A stretch of DNA of 64,000 bases from Alphaproteobacteria bacterium. GTDB lineage: Bacteria; Pseudomonadota; Alphaproteobacteria; GCA-2731375. Made by a program: the position numbers and the translations under genes. The stretch covers positions 21,485-85,484 of the forward strand of contig JAJFGG010000096.1 in NCBI GenBank assembly GCA_021776235.1, read 5' to 3'. Under the pieces are notes generated by a model. The model had not been told where the DNA came from, ran no database searches, and saw only the letters and a list, made by a program, of their open reading frames with translations. This document shows, in pieces, positions 18,048 to 25,759 of this stretch (position 1 is its first letter; each line of letters opens with the position of its first letter).

Positions 18048-18248
18048 TTACTTGGCGCCCAACTGGGTCTGGATATCCGTGAAGAAGCTCTTCACCTCAT
18101 CGCCCAGAGCAAACACGGCCGCGATAATGGCGACAGCGATGCCGGCGGCGATCAGGCCATATTCAATGGCAGTGGCACCAGCATTGTCCTGACTGAAATT
18201 TTTCAGGTCGGTGACACGCGTTTGTAATCTAGTCATGAGACCCAACAT
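18048..18248 (-). CDS. flp: Flp/Fap-type major pilin
   Basis: 66 residues from the ATG at 18248, preceded by the strong ribosome site GAGGA. The leader ends in NAGA; the mature pilin begins TAIEYGLIAAGIAVAI with the family Glu-Tyr pair and one long hydrophobic helix, then a short polar end (SFFTDIQTQLGAK). CpaA should cut before or within AGATAIEY. It is the only pilin in the window, so TadE/TadF minor pilins must lie elsewhere. It is probably transcribed as a single gene. Confidence 0.95.
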   Translation of the reverse strand: MLGLMTRLQTRVTDLKNFSQDNAGATAIEYGLIAAGIAVAIIAAVFALGDEVKSFFTDIQTQLGAK

Positions 18249-18774
18249 AGTGAGGTCCTCCTCTTCAAATTTGGTTCGCAGCGGTGGCGAGCTGCGGTCG
18301 CGGCGTGGCGCCCTGGCACTTGGCCATGGCATCGTCTCCACCATCTGGGAAAGCTCGACGCCGGTTAGGGCAATTCCCACGTGGTGGCGTAACAGACATA
18401 TACGAATGGCTTCCATAGTTCGCAAGTGATCGTTGTCACAACAAGCATTGATGAATTACATCATGCCGAATCACTCATTATTATGCGATCTTTCCTAGCA
18501 AGATCAAAATGAAAACGATGGAATTTCGTAGTTCGTCTTTGTCGGGACCAAAGATCCCCGTCCCTGGTTTATATTTTCTTAACGCGGGATTATTATTTCG
18601 CCACTGAAATCGATTCTGTATTTGGCTGGCCGCCGGAAATCCGTCTGCTCCCCAGGGCAACACGGCAAAACCTCCGTTTGCTTTCGGTTGGTGCTCGAAA
18701 ATTTTGCTGCTGTCCCACATCGCCGGTGCCGCCACGCCTGTTCGATGGCAGGTGCAGCTACCCACAAGGTGGTG
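18249..18774. other. Intergenic region upstream of flp
   Basis: 526 bases with no gene I can support. The half next to flp should hold its promoter and leader; a TTGTGA and TATGGA pair 18 bases apart on the minus strand (near 18410-18440) is only a weak candidate. The rest, up to the dgcA stop at 18775, has no convincing hairpin or conserved protein. Confidence 0.4.
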
Positions 18775-19758
18775 TTAACCCCAAAGTGCCGGCGTTGGAC
18801 GCGCCACATAGCTGCCGCGATAGACCAGCGCCGCGGGGCGGTCCTTCGCCAGTAACAGAGGACCATCCAGATCTACATAGTCCGCCATACTGGCCAACAA
18901 CAGGGCAGGCGCCATGGCCAACGACGTGCCCAGCATGCAACCGACCATGACACCGAAGCCGCGTTGCTTGGCTTCCCGGGTCAGGATCAGGCCTTCCGTC
19001 AGGCCGCCGCTTTTGTCCAGCTTTACATTAACCAAATCGTAGCGCCCGCCCAGGGTATCGAGATCCGCGCTGGTGTGGCAGGATTCATCGGCACATATGG
19101 GTACCGGATGCGGGCAATCCGAAAGCATCTGATCCTCTCCACTGGGCAACGGCTGTTCGATTAATTCCACCCCCAGGCTGGCCAGGGCCGTGGAAAAGGG
19201 CACAAGCATTTCAGGTTTCCAAGCCTCGTTCGCATCCACGATCAGGCGGACGTCCGGGACTGCGCGACGTACCGCCGCAACCCGTTCCGGATCGCCGGTA
19301 CCGCCGAGTTTCAATTTCAACAGGGCGTGGCCCTTGGCTTCCTGGGCGGCCACCGCCATATTTTCCGGGCTGTCCAGGCTCAAGGTGAAGGCTGTTAGGA
19401 GGTCGGGGGGCGGGGCCAGGTCCACCAATTCCCAGGCTCGCTGTCCGGTCATCTTCGCCTCCAGATCGAACAGGGCGCAATCAAGGGCGTTGCGGGCGGC
19501 GCCGGGGGCCAGCACCTGGTTCAACTCGGCCCGCGAGCCACCATCCCTGATTAGAGGCAGCAACCCTTCGATCTGCTGGCGGACGGAAACCATGCTTTCG
19601 CCATAATGGCTATAGGGGACGCATTCGCCCCGGCCCCGATTGGCGCCGTCGGCAATTTCCGCCACCAAAACCTGTATCTCGGTACGGCTGCCCCGCGAAA
19701 TGGTGAAGCTGCCCGCGACCGGGAAACTTTCCTCGTAGACCCGCAATGTCCGTGTCAT
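18775..19758 (-). CDS. dgcA: Enolase-superfamily racemase (DgcA / dipeptide epimerase-like)
   Basis: 327 residues. The enolase-superfamily ligands and acid/base residues are all present: KLKLGG (KxK base), LIVDANEAW (Asp), LIEQPL (Glu), CADESCH (Asp) and NVKLDKSGGL (second lysine). These fit L-Ala-D/L-Glu epimerases. The gene follows a DUF1611 (DgcN-type) gene by 8 bases. As I recall, that pairing defines a D-glutamate catabolic route in which DgcN N-acetylates D-Glu and DgcA racemises N-acetyl-D-Glu. The enzyme class is secure; the substrate is inferred from context. Confidence 0.85.
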   Translation of the reverse strand: MTRTLRVYEESFPVAGSFTISRGSRTEIQVLVAEIADGANRGRGECVPYSHYGESMVSVRQQIEGLLPLIRDGGSRAELNQVLAPGAARNALDCALFDLEAKMTGQRAWELVDLAPPPDLLTAFTLSLDSPENMAVAAQEAKGHALLKLKLGGTGDPERVAAVRRAVPDVRLIVDANEAWKPEMLVPFSTALASLGVELIEQPLPSGEDQMLSDCPHPVPICADESCHTSADLDTLGGRYDLVNVKLDKSGGLTEGLILTREAKQRGFGVMVGCMLGTSLAMAPALLLASMADYVDLDGPLLLAKDRPAALVYRGSYVARPTPALWG

Positions 19759-19766
19759 GACGTAAC

Positions 19767-20774
19767 CTAATCCAAGTAATCGAGAAAACCGTCGGGATCG
19801 CCGCGGATTGCATCCAGGCAGGGTAACGCCAATTTTTCCGAAGTTTCCGCCAGGTAGCGTTCCGCGTCCTCTGGTGATAATGCCGATGTATTTACGGAAA
19901 GCCCCAACATCCGGCAGTCCGGGTTGGTAAGCCGTGCACCGGCGAGGTTAAGGGCAATACACTCGCCCAGGTCAGGTATGGGAGCGTGTGGCAGGCCGCG
20001 CATATGCCGGCGGGTCGGTTCGTGGCACAGCACCAGCAGATCGGGTTGCGAGCCGTGCAAGAGGCCCAGGGATACCCCGGCATACGAAGCGTGAAACAGC
20101 GAACCCTGGCCTTCGATCAGATCCCAATGTTCGGCATCATTGTCCGGGCTGATCCATTCAGCCGCGCCGGAAATAAAATCAGCAACCACGGCGTCGATGG
20201 CGACGCCCCGTTCCGCGATCAGCACGCCGGTCTGACCGGTCGCCCGGAAATCTGCGTCCATGCCGCGGGCCCGCATGGCCCGTTCAATCGCCAGGGCGGT
20301 ATATTTCTTGCCGCATGAGCAATCTGTTCCCACGGTCAACAACCGCTTGCCTGTGCGTTTTGTGCCCTTGCCGGTGACGAATTCCTGTTCGCTTTGGCGG
20401 ATATCGTGCAGAACCCGGCCATGTTTAGCCGCTGCTTCACGAATGGCCGGGAAGGAAGCTAAGCGCCCATGCAGGCCGGAGGCCAGGTCCATCCCGTGGG
20501 CTAGAGCCTGGCAAATTGTATGGGTCCAGCTATCCGGCATGAAGCCGCCTGAATTGACCACGCCAATGACCAGGGTCTTGGCCCCCAGGCGCACAGCTTC
20601 GGCAATATCCACGTCCCGCAGCCCGGTATCGGCGCCGCAGCCGGGCAGGCGCAATTGTCCGACGCACCAGTCCGGGCGCCAGTCGGCGATGCCGGTGGCG
20701 GTCTTTGCCGCCAGTTGATCGGGCGCATCGCCAAGAAACAACAGGTAAGGTTTTTCCAGGCCCATGGTTTTCAT
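19767..20774 (-). CDS. dgcN: DUF1611 family protein (DgcN-type)
   Basis: 335 residues in two parts. Residues 1-130 form a Rossmann-like N-terminal domain (KPYLLFLGDAPDQLAAKTA). The C-terminal domain starts with a P-loop, VGTDCSCGKKYTALAIER, and includes LIEGQGSLFHASYAGVSL and LLVLCHEPTRRHMRGL. The P-loop Lys-Lys-Tyr-Thr is typical of DUF1611. Members paired with an enolase-superfamily racemase have been assigned as D-glutamate N-acetyltransferase (DgcN). The adjacent dgcA-like gene supports that, though no transport or D-amino-acid genes flank the pair. Confidence 0.82.
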   Translation of the reverse strand: MKTMGLEKPYLLFLGDAPDQLAAKTATGIADWRPDWCVGQLRLPGCGADTGLRDVDIAEAVRLGAKTLVIGVVNSGGFMPDSWTHTICQALAHGMDLASGLHGRLASFPAIREAAAKHGRVLHDIRQSEQEFVTGKGTKRTGKRLLTVGTDCSCGKKYTALAIERAMRARGMDADFRATGQTGVLIAERGVAIDAVVADFISGAAEWISPDNDAEHWDLIEGQGSLFHASYAGVSLGLLHGSQPDLLVLCHEPTRRHMRGLPHAPIPDLGECIALNLAGARLTNPDCRMLGLSVNTSALSPEDAERYLAETSEKLALPCLDAIRGDPDGFLDYLD

Positions 20775-20781
20775 CCCGTAC

Positions 20782-21369
20782 TCAATTTTTTTCCAATGCC
20801 GCCAATTCGGTTTCCAGGCTGGCGCGTTCGGCTATCCTGGCCTGCTCGAAGGCCGGGCTATCCCAGGCCCGATGCTCGCCCCTGGCATAAGCCAGGGCGT
20901 TGTAGTGATAGATAAAGGCGTTTAGGCGATTTGCGACGAAGTTATTTCGTGTTTTTACCACCACACCGGGCACGCCGGCGACGATCGAATTGGCCGGAAT
21001 TTGGCTGCCGCCGGCAACGATGCTATGACCGGCGACAATGGTGTTGTCACCGATCACCGCGTTGTCCATGACCGTGGCATTTATGCCGATCAGGCAGTTA
21101 TCACCGATTGTACAACCGTGCACGGTGGCATGATGGGTAATGGAGCAATGGGCGCCAATAAATGTGCCCTGACAGTCACCTACGTGAACCAGGACGAAAT
21201 CCTGTAGATTGGTGTAGGGGCCGATGCTGTTTTCGTACATTTCGGCCCGCATCACCACCCGGGGCCAGATGGAGACTCCTTCAGCAATGCAGGCCTTGCC
21301 ATAAATTTCCGCCGTATCATGTACAAAAGCGGGCCTGTCGAACTGGACCAATGGGCCGAACTTGCGCAA
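20782..21369 (-). CDS. Gamma-class carbonic anhydrase / PaaY-like hexapeptide protein
   Basis: 195 residues made of left-handed beta-helix repeats (FIGAHCSITHHATVHG, then CTIGDNCLIGINATVMDN and AVIGDNTIVAGHSIVAGG). Candidate zinc histidines lie in LVHVGD, SITHH and TVHG, as in gamma carbonic anhydrases. The start is a TTG at 21369 with GGGAGAG upstream; no better ATG fits. It lies 7 bases before dgcN, so it probably shares an operon with the D-glutamate pair. Hydratase activity and acyl-CoA roles (PaaY-like) are both possible. Confidence 0.82.
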   Translation of the reverse strand: MRKFGPLVQFDRPAFVHDTAEIYGKACIAEGVSIWPRVVMRAEMYENSIGPYTNLQDFVLVHVGDCQGTFIGAHCSITHHATVHGCTIGDNCLIGINATVMDNAVIGDNTIVAGHSIVAGGSQIPANSIVAGVPGVVVKTRNNFVANRLNAFIYHYNALAYARGEHRAWDSPAFEQARIAERASLETELAALEKN

Positions 21370-21427
21370 ACCGTTACTCTCCCAAATTTAGAATTCCGTG
21401 GCACCAGCCCAAAATATCGAGCCGGCC

Positions 21428-22981
21428 CTAGTTGGCGGCGTCGAACAATTTGTCGGTGCCGCTGTTGCCCAGGCCATTCAAGACGCCCTTGTTCAACTCT
21501 ACCTGCCGGGCCTGCCAGAAGGCGGCCTTCAGGCCGGTATAATAATCGACTGAGTTTTCGCGCAATTCATCCAGCGGATCCAGCAATTCCTCACGCCTGA
21601 TCACAGCGCGTGTCCCGGCGACTGCCAAATTCTCCCCGGTACTCAACATATAGGTCAAGGGCTGGAAGAAGATGTCCACCAACTTGCCGACACCGCCACG
21701 GGTGCTGGCCGGGCCCAATAGGGGGAGGACCAGATAGGGGCCAGCACCTACATCATAGCTGTGCAGGGTCTGGCCAAAGTCCGCGTGATGGCGTTCCAGG
21801 CCAAAGTCCGCCGCCGGGTCAAGCAGGCCTAAGAATCCGATGGTGCTGTTGAGGACAAAGCGGCCCACGGTTACACCGGCATCCGACAACTCCCCCTGCA
21901 ACAGATCGTTGGCCGCGATGACCGGGCTATCCAGGTTCAACATCGCCCGCCGCACCGCCTGCGCGAGCAGGTCCGGCATGATCCAATTGTAACCTTTGGC
22001 GATGGGTCGCAGCAGGATCAAATCGAGCGTGTCATTGAACGCGAAAATGATACGGTTCATGGGTTCCAGCGGATCCTCGATCTCGGCGGACTCCTGGTCA
22101 GAACTGGCTAGTTCGGTTGTCTCGGTTGCGGGTGCAGGCGCTTGGCGCATAACCAGTGCCGGTGCGACGGGTTGAGTTTTTAAGGGAGGCGGAGCGGTCC
22201 GGGTCTGCGCTACGCGAGGCGGCGCAGCCGAAGTCCGCGCTGCAGGCGGCGGCGTTTGTTTCCTCATGACAGGGGCTGGCGCCGCAGCTTGATACTTTAC
22301 GGGCGGTCGCGCCAGGGGGACCGGCGCTTTGGGTGCGGGGGTCGTGGGCCGGCGGGATACGGTGCGGGGCGCCGCGGCGGCGGCGGAGATTTGCGCCGCA
22401 AAGCCTGGATACGCCGCTTGCACCGCTGCAACCACGGCAACTTCACCGCCAGGAGCGGCGGCGACGGCACGTGCGACAACATCATCCAACGCGCCCGGGT
22501 TGTCGGCAATGGCGGAGATTGCCCAGGCAGCAACGCGGGCCGCATGTCCGTTGGCACGATGGGCGCCGGAATTGCCGTGCGGGGCTGGACTTGTCACCGG
22601 CGGCATATACCTTGGCAATTCGGTGGTTTGAGGTTCCTGCAGGCCAGTGGCATGGGCTATTTCTCCGGCGTAGCCGGGGAAGTCCGACATGGCCTGTTCG
22701 GCGACTGCCGGGGCAACACCGGGTGCGGCGGCCATAAGACCACGCATGATGGCGTCGACTTGTCCTGGTTGCTGCACAATGGCCTGGGTAACCAGCGGCG
22801 ACAGCGCCGCGGTGACCCGGCGCCGCCTTATTTCAGGGGTTCGGGCACCGTCGCCGGCGGTACGAACCGCCGCACCAAAATAATCACCGAAGGTTGCCCC
22901 GGAACTGGCGGCGGCGGCGGAACCACAACTCAATAAACCAGCAACCAGCATGGCCGCCGCGACCAAGCCGCGTTTTGTCAT
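21428..22981 (-). CDS. mlaA: MlaA/VacJ outer-membrane lipid protein with long N-terminal extension
   Basis: 517 residues, roughly twice the usual length. The MlaA domain is the last 215 residues (DPLEPMNRIIFAFNDTLD, then RFVLNSTIGFLGLLDPA and GPYLVLPLLGP). Ahead of it are a signal peptide with a marginal lipobox (LLSCG), two related modules of about 48 residues (64-110 and 154-201, sharing PGxxDxVxxxxxAAAPG and YPGFAxxI), and a Pro/Ala-rich linker (205-300). MlaA removes misplaced phospholipids from the outer leaflet. MlaC is encoded nearby and the MlaEFD complex at 41154-44068. Confidence 0.9.
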   Translation of the reverse strand: MTKRGLVAAAMLVAGLLSCGSAAAASSGATFGDYFGAAVRTAGDGARTPEIRRRRVTAALSPLVTQAIVQQPGQVDAIMRGLMAAAPGVAPAVAEQAMSDFPGYAGEIAHATGLQEPQTTELPRYMPPVTSPAPHGNSGAHRANGHAARVAAWAISAIADNPGALDDVVARAVAAAPGGEVAVVAAVQAAYPGFAAQISAAAAAPRTVSRRPTTPAPKAPVPLARPPVKYQAAAPAPVMRKQTPPPAARTSAAPPRVAQTRTAPPPLKTQPVAPALVMRQAPAPATETTELASSDQESAEIEDPLEPMNRIIFAFNDTLDLILLRPIAKGYNWIMPDLLAQAVRRAMLNLDSPVIAANDLLQGELSDAGVTVGRFVLNSTIGFLGLLDPAADFGLERHHADFGQTLHSYDVGAGPYLVLPLLGPASTRGGVGKLVDIFFQPLTYMLSTGENLAVAGTRAVIRREELLDPLDELRENSVDYYTGLKAAFWQARQVELNKGVLNGLGNSGTDKLFDAAN

Positions 22982-23086
22982 ATTCCCCGCCCCTCCAAGC
23001 CGAAGCTAGAATAGTGCGGAAATCGCCCATGAGCCAATAGCAAAGCCGAAACCGGAATTCGGGCCCATCCGATTATTGCCGGCGCG

Positions 23087-23956
23087 TTAACGATCTTCCC
23101 GGACCGGCGCAAAGTTCGCAGCGCGCCGCTTGCCTTCCTTCCGTTGCTCCGGCGTCATTCGTGCTTTCAATACACGCAAATTCTCCCGTGCCTGCAGATG
23201 TTCCTGATCGGCCGCCAAACTCATCCATTTGAAGGCTTCGACAAGGTCTGCGTCGACCCCCTGACCCCTGGCATAACGGGTCGCCAGATGGCTTTGCGCC
23301 TTGACGTAGCCCTGTTCGGCGGCGCGGCGGAACCATTTCACCGAAAGGGCAGGATCCTGATTTACACCGTCGCCGTCACGGTAGGCTTTGGCCAAATTGT
23401 ACTGCGCCTTTTCCAGACCGGCATTCGCTGCGGCTGCAAACAGAGCCACGGCCCGTTTCACATCGATCGCCACACCCAAACCGTAAAAGTACATTTTGCC
23501 AAGGGTATAACTCGAGCGGTTCGAGCCGCTTTCCGACGCGCGTTGCAACCAATGCGCCGCATCCTTGTAACTTTGCTCTACACCGTCGCCGGAAATATAA
23601 GCATTGCCGAGATTATGCTGGGCCTGGCGAAAGCCGCCCTCGGCCGATGCCCGCCACCAGCGTACCGCCTCGGTACGGTTCTGGGGCACACCCTTGCCCT
23701 GATCGAACAGGATTCCCAGGTTGTATTGCGCCTTGGGGTCTCCAGCCTCGGCGAGGCTTCGCCATACCTTGGCGGCAACGGTAAAATCGCCTCGCTGATA
23801 GGCCGCATAACCGGCTTTGAAGTCCGTTGCGTTGGCGGTTGCCGCGGATCCGGCCAGGACGAATGCCGCCAGCAGGCAAGCCCGGATCATATTCATCGGC
23901 CACTGGGTAAACCAGGTCAGTGTGGCGCGACTATGAAAGGTCGTATTATTTCTCAT
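23087..23956 (-). CDS. Sel1-like repeat protein, exported
   Basis: 289 residues from the ATG at 23956, chosen for the excellent GGGAGGAATTGAA leader. A long signal sequence (hydrophobic part IRACLLAAFVLAGSAATANA) is followed by about six Sel1/TPR-like repeats of 36 residues (DPKAQYNLGILFDQGKGV, FRQAQHNLGNAYISGDGV, LEKAQYNLAKAYRDGDGV, YVKAQSHLATRYARGQGV). Such proteins are periplasmic scaffolds. It lies 22 bases downstream of mlaC and upstream of mlaA, so it may assist outer-membrane lipid transport; that link is only positional. Confidence 0.85.
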   Translation of the reverse strand: MRNNTTFHSRATLTWFTQWPMNMIRACLLAAFVLAGSAATANATDFKAGYAAYQRGDFTVAAKVWRSLAEAGDPKAQYNLGILFDQGKGVPQNRTEAVRWWRASAEGGFRQAQHNLGNAYISGDGVEQSYKDAAHWLQRASESGSNRSSYTLGKMYFYGLGVAIDVKRAVALFAAAANAGLEKAQYNLAKAYRDGDGVNQDPALSVKWFRRAAEQGYVKAQSHLATRYARGQGVDADLVEAFKWMSLAADQEHLQARENLRVLKARMTPEQRKEGKRRAANFAPVREDR

Positions 23957-23978
23957 TTCAATTCCTCCCACGGTGCCG

Positions 23979-24629
23979 CTATGAAGCCACGCCGAATTTT
24001 TCGGTACGTGCGCGCAATGCCTGCAACAGACCTTGAATGCCACGTTGCCGTACTACGGCGTTGAATTCAGAACGTTGGGTCACCGCCATCGAGACTCCTT
24101 CGACCATGATATCTATGATCTTGTATTGGCCGTTTTGCGGACGAACGCGCCAGTCGGCGTTGATCGGCGGCCCATTCGGCTGCACGATCCGGGTCTTTAC
24201 CATGACGTCTTTTTTCCCGGCGGGTCTGGCGTCGGCCACAGCGAAGGTTTGGCCGGCATAACCGCCCATGCGGCGGCTGTAGGTTTTCAAGATAAATTCC
24301 GTAAACAGGGCCTGATAGTCTGCCCGCTCCTGCGGCGTTGCCTTACGCCAATGTTTGCCCAACACGAAACGCCCGATGAAGGGCATGTCAAAGCCGGCAG
24401 ACAACAGGACGCGAAATTGCGCCTCCCTGTTCTCCAAATTGTCGCCGTTGGATTGCAGAATAACAATGGCCCGGTCCGCCAAATCGGTAATGAAGGCCGA
24501 CGCGCCCTTGACCATCTGGGCCGAGACGTCCGCCAACAACGAACCTGGCACAAACATCGCGGCGCCAATCGCCGTACAACCCATAATAAACGACCGACGG
24601 GTTTGCAAATTCTTTCTCCTCGTGCTCAT
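23979..24629 (-). CDS. mlaC: MlaC-family periplasmic phospholipid carrier
   Basis: 216 residues. The N-terminus (LQTRRSFIMGCTAIGAAMF) is a twin-arginine type signal. The mature protein shows MlaC/Ttg2D landmarks: DLADRAIVIL, FDMPFIGRFVLGKHWRKATP, YQALFTEFILKTYSRRMGGY and IIDIMVEGVSMAVTQRSEF. It would shuttle phospholipid between MlaA at the outer membrane and MlaD at the inner membrane. A Tat rather than Sec signal is a point to note. It is followed by the Sel1 and mlaA genes on the same strand. Confidence 0.9.
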   Translation of the reverse strand: MSTRRKNLQTRRSFIMGCTAIGAAMFVPGSLLADVSAQMVKGASAFITDLADRAIVILQSNGDNLENREAQFRVLLSAGFDMPFIGRFVLGKHWRKATPQERADYQALFTEFILKTYSRRMGGYAGQTFAVADARPAGKKDVMVKTRIVQPNGPPINADWRVRPQNGQYKIIDIMVEGVSMAVTQRSEFNAVVRQRGIQGLLQALRARTEKFGVAS

Positions 24630-24635
24630 GGCTAT

Positions 24636-25652
24636 CTAGTAACTGTGTTGAAATTTTAAACGCGCATATCGGTCTTCGGATTTCAAGGATAATTCGAAGG
24701 CGTAGGTATCGCGCAGGACGGTCATATGTATATTAACGCCGGCAGGGCCGGTGGACCATGCCTTTCGGTACAGATCGGCCATCGTGGCGACGGGCTCGCC
24801 ATTTACCTTGACGATAATATCGCCCGCCTGCAGTCCGGATCTCTCTGCCGGGCCATCCTGGGCCAGACCGATAACCGCGACCTGGCTCTCGACCTCCGCC
24901 GTGAACATGCCCATCCAGGGTCGGTGCGATGCCGCGGTGCGGCCCTGGCTCAACATTTCCTCGAAGATGGGCGTCAACAAATCGATAGGGACGAACATGT
25001 TGCCACTGTGAGGGTCCGGGCTGGTGGTGGCATCCTCGACATATAGCGATCCTATCCCCATCAATTTTCCGTCCGAACCAATCAAGGCGGTCCCGCCCCA
25101 GTTCGGATGGGCGGGCGAGGTGAAGATGGCTTCGTCCAGCATATATTCCCAATAGCCGGCGAATTGGCGTTTACTGACGATCCGGGCGCCGATGGCGCCT
25201 TCACTGCCGCCATGGCCGGCAACCAGAACTCCATTGCCTACCTTCAAGTCGGCCGAGCGGCCCATGGCAAGAGCGGGCCGGCCCAGAGGTTCCAGCGCGC
25301 GCACCAGGCCAAAGCCGCTGTCATAATCATATGCGACCACTTCAGCCGCGATCATGCGCCCATCAAGCGCTTCGACGGCGATCGCCATGGCTTCGACGAT
25401 CAAATAGCCGATGGTCAGGATCAAGCCACTGTCATCGATGATCACACCATTTCCGTCACGCTCGGTGCCAAGGAACGGCGCGGTATAGCCGTCGGCAGGA
25501 ATTTCCGCATGCAATTGCACCACGGCCGAAAGGGCGGCACCCACATCAAAGGGCAGCTTTGCCGCTTCCGCCGGCGATGACAGCGCTGCCGCGAACGCCA
25601 TGGGCAGCAGACCCTTGGGCTGATGTCCGTTAACCTTTTCCAAGTCGCTCAT
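24636..25652 (-). CDS. HtrA/DegP-like protein with lost catalytic triad (pseudoprotease) and PDZ domain
   Basis: 338 residues from the ATG at 25652; a GTG seven codons upstream is the alternative. The trypsin-like fold aligns with HtrA (GNGVIIDDSGLILT, GIGSLYVED, MFVPIDLLTPIFEEML), and one PDZ domain follows (about 255-320, DGPAERSGLQAGDIIVKVNG). All three catalytic positions are altered: LTNNH reads LTIGY (His to Tyr83), the Asp position reads SGFGL (Gly113), and GNSGG reads PNWGG (Ser to Trp185). It should bind but not cleave. It ends 6 bases before mlaC, suggesting a chaperone or scaffold in the same operon. Confidence 0.85.
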   Translation of the reverse strand: MSDLEKVNGHQPKGLLPMAFAAALSSPAEAAKLPFDVGAALSAVVQLHAEIPADGYTAPFLGTERDGNGVIIDDSGLILTIGYLIVEAMAIAVEALDGRMIAAEVVAYDYDSGFGLVRALEPLGRPALAMGRSADLKVGNGVLVAGHGGSEGAIGARIVSKRQFAGYWEYMLDEAIFTSPAHPNWGGTALIGSDGKLMGIGSLYVEDATTSPDPHSGNMFVPIDLLTPIFEEMLSQGRTAASHRPWMGMFTAEVESQVAVIGLAQDGPAERSGLQAGDIIVKVNGEPVATMADLYRKAWSTGPAGVNIHMTVLRDTYAFELSLKSEDRYARLKFQHSY

Positions 25653-25759
25653 GTAGCATCCGCCATTCGCCACCCACTATTGGGCATATTAGCCGAACCG
25701 CTAGGTTAGAGCAGTGGCGGCGCAGGTCCAATGACGAAAACGATCGAAGCTCACAATAT

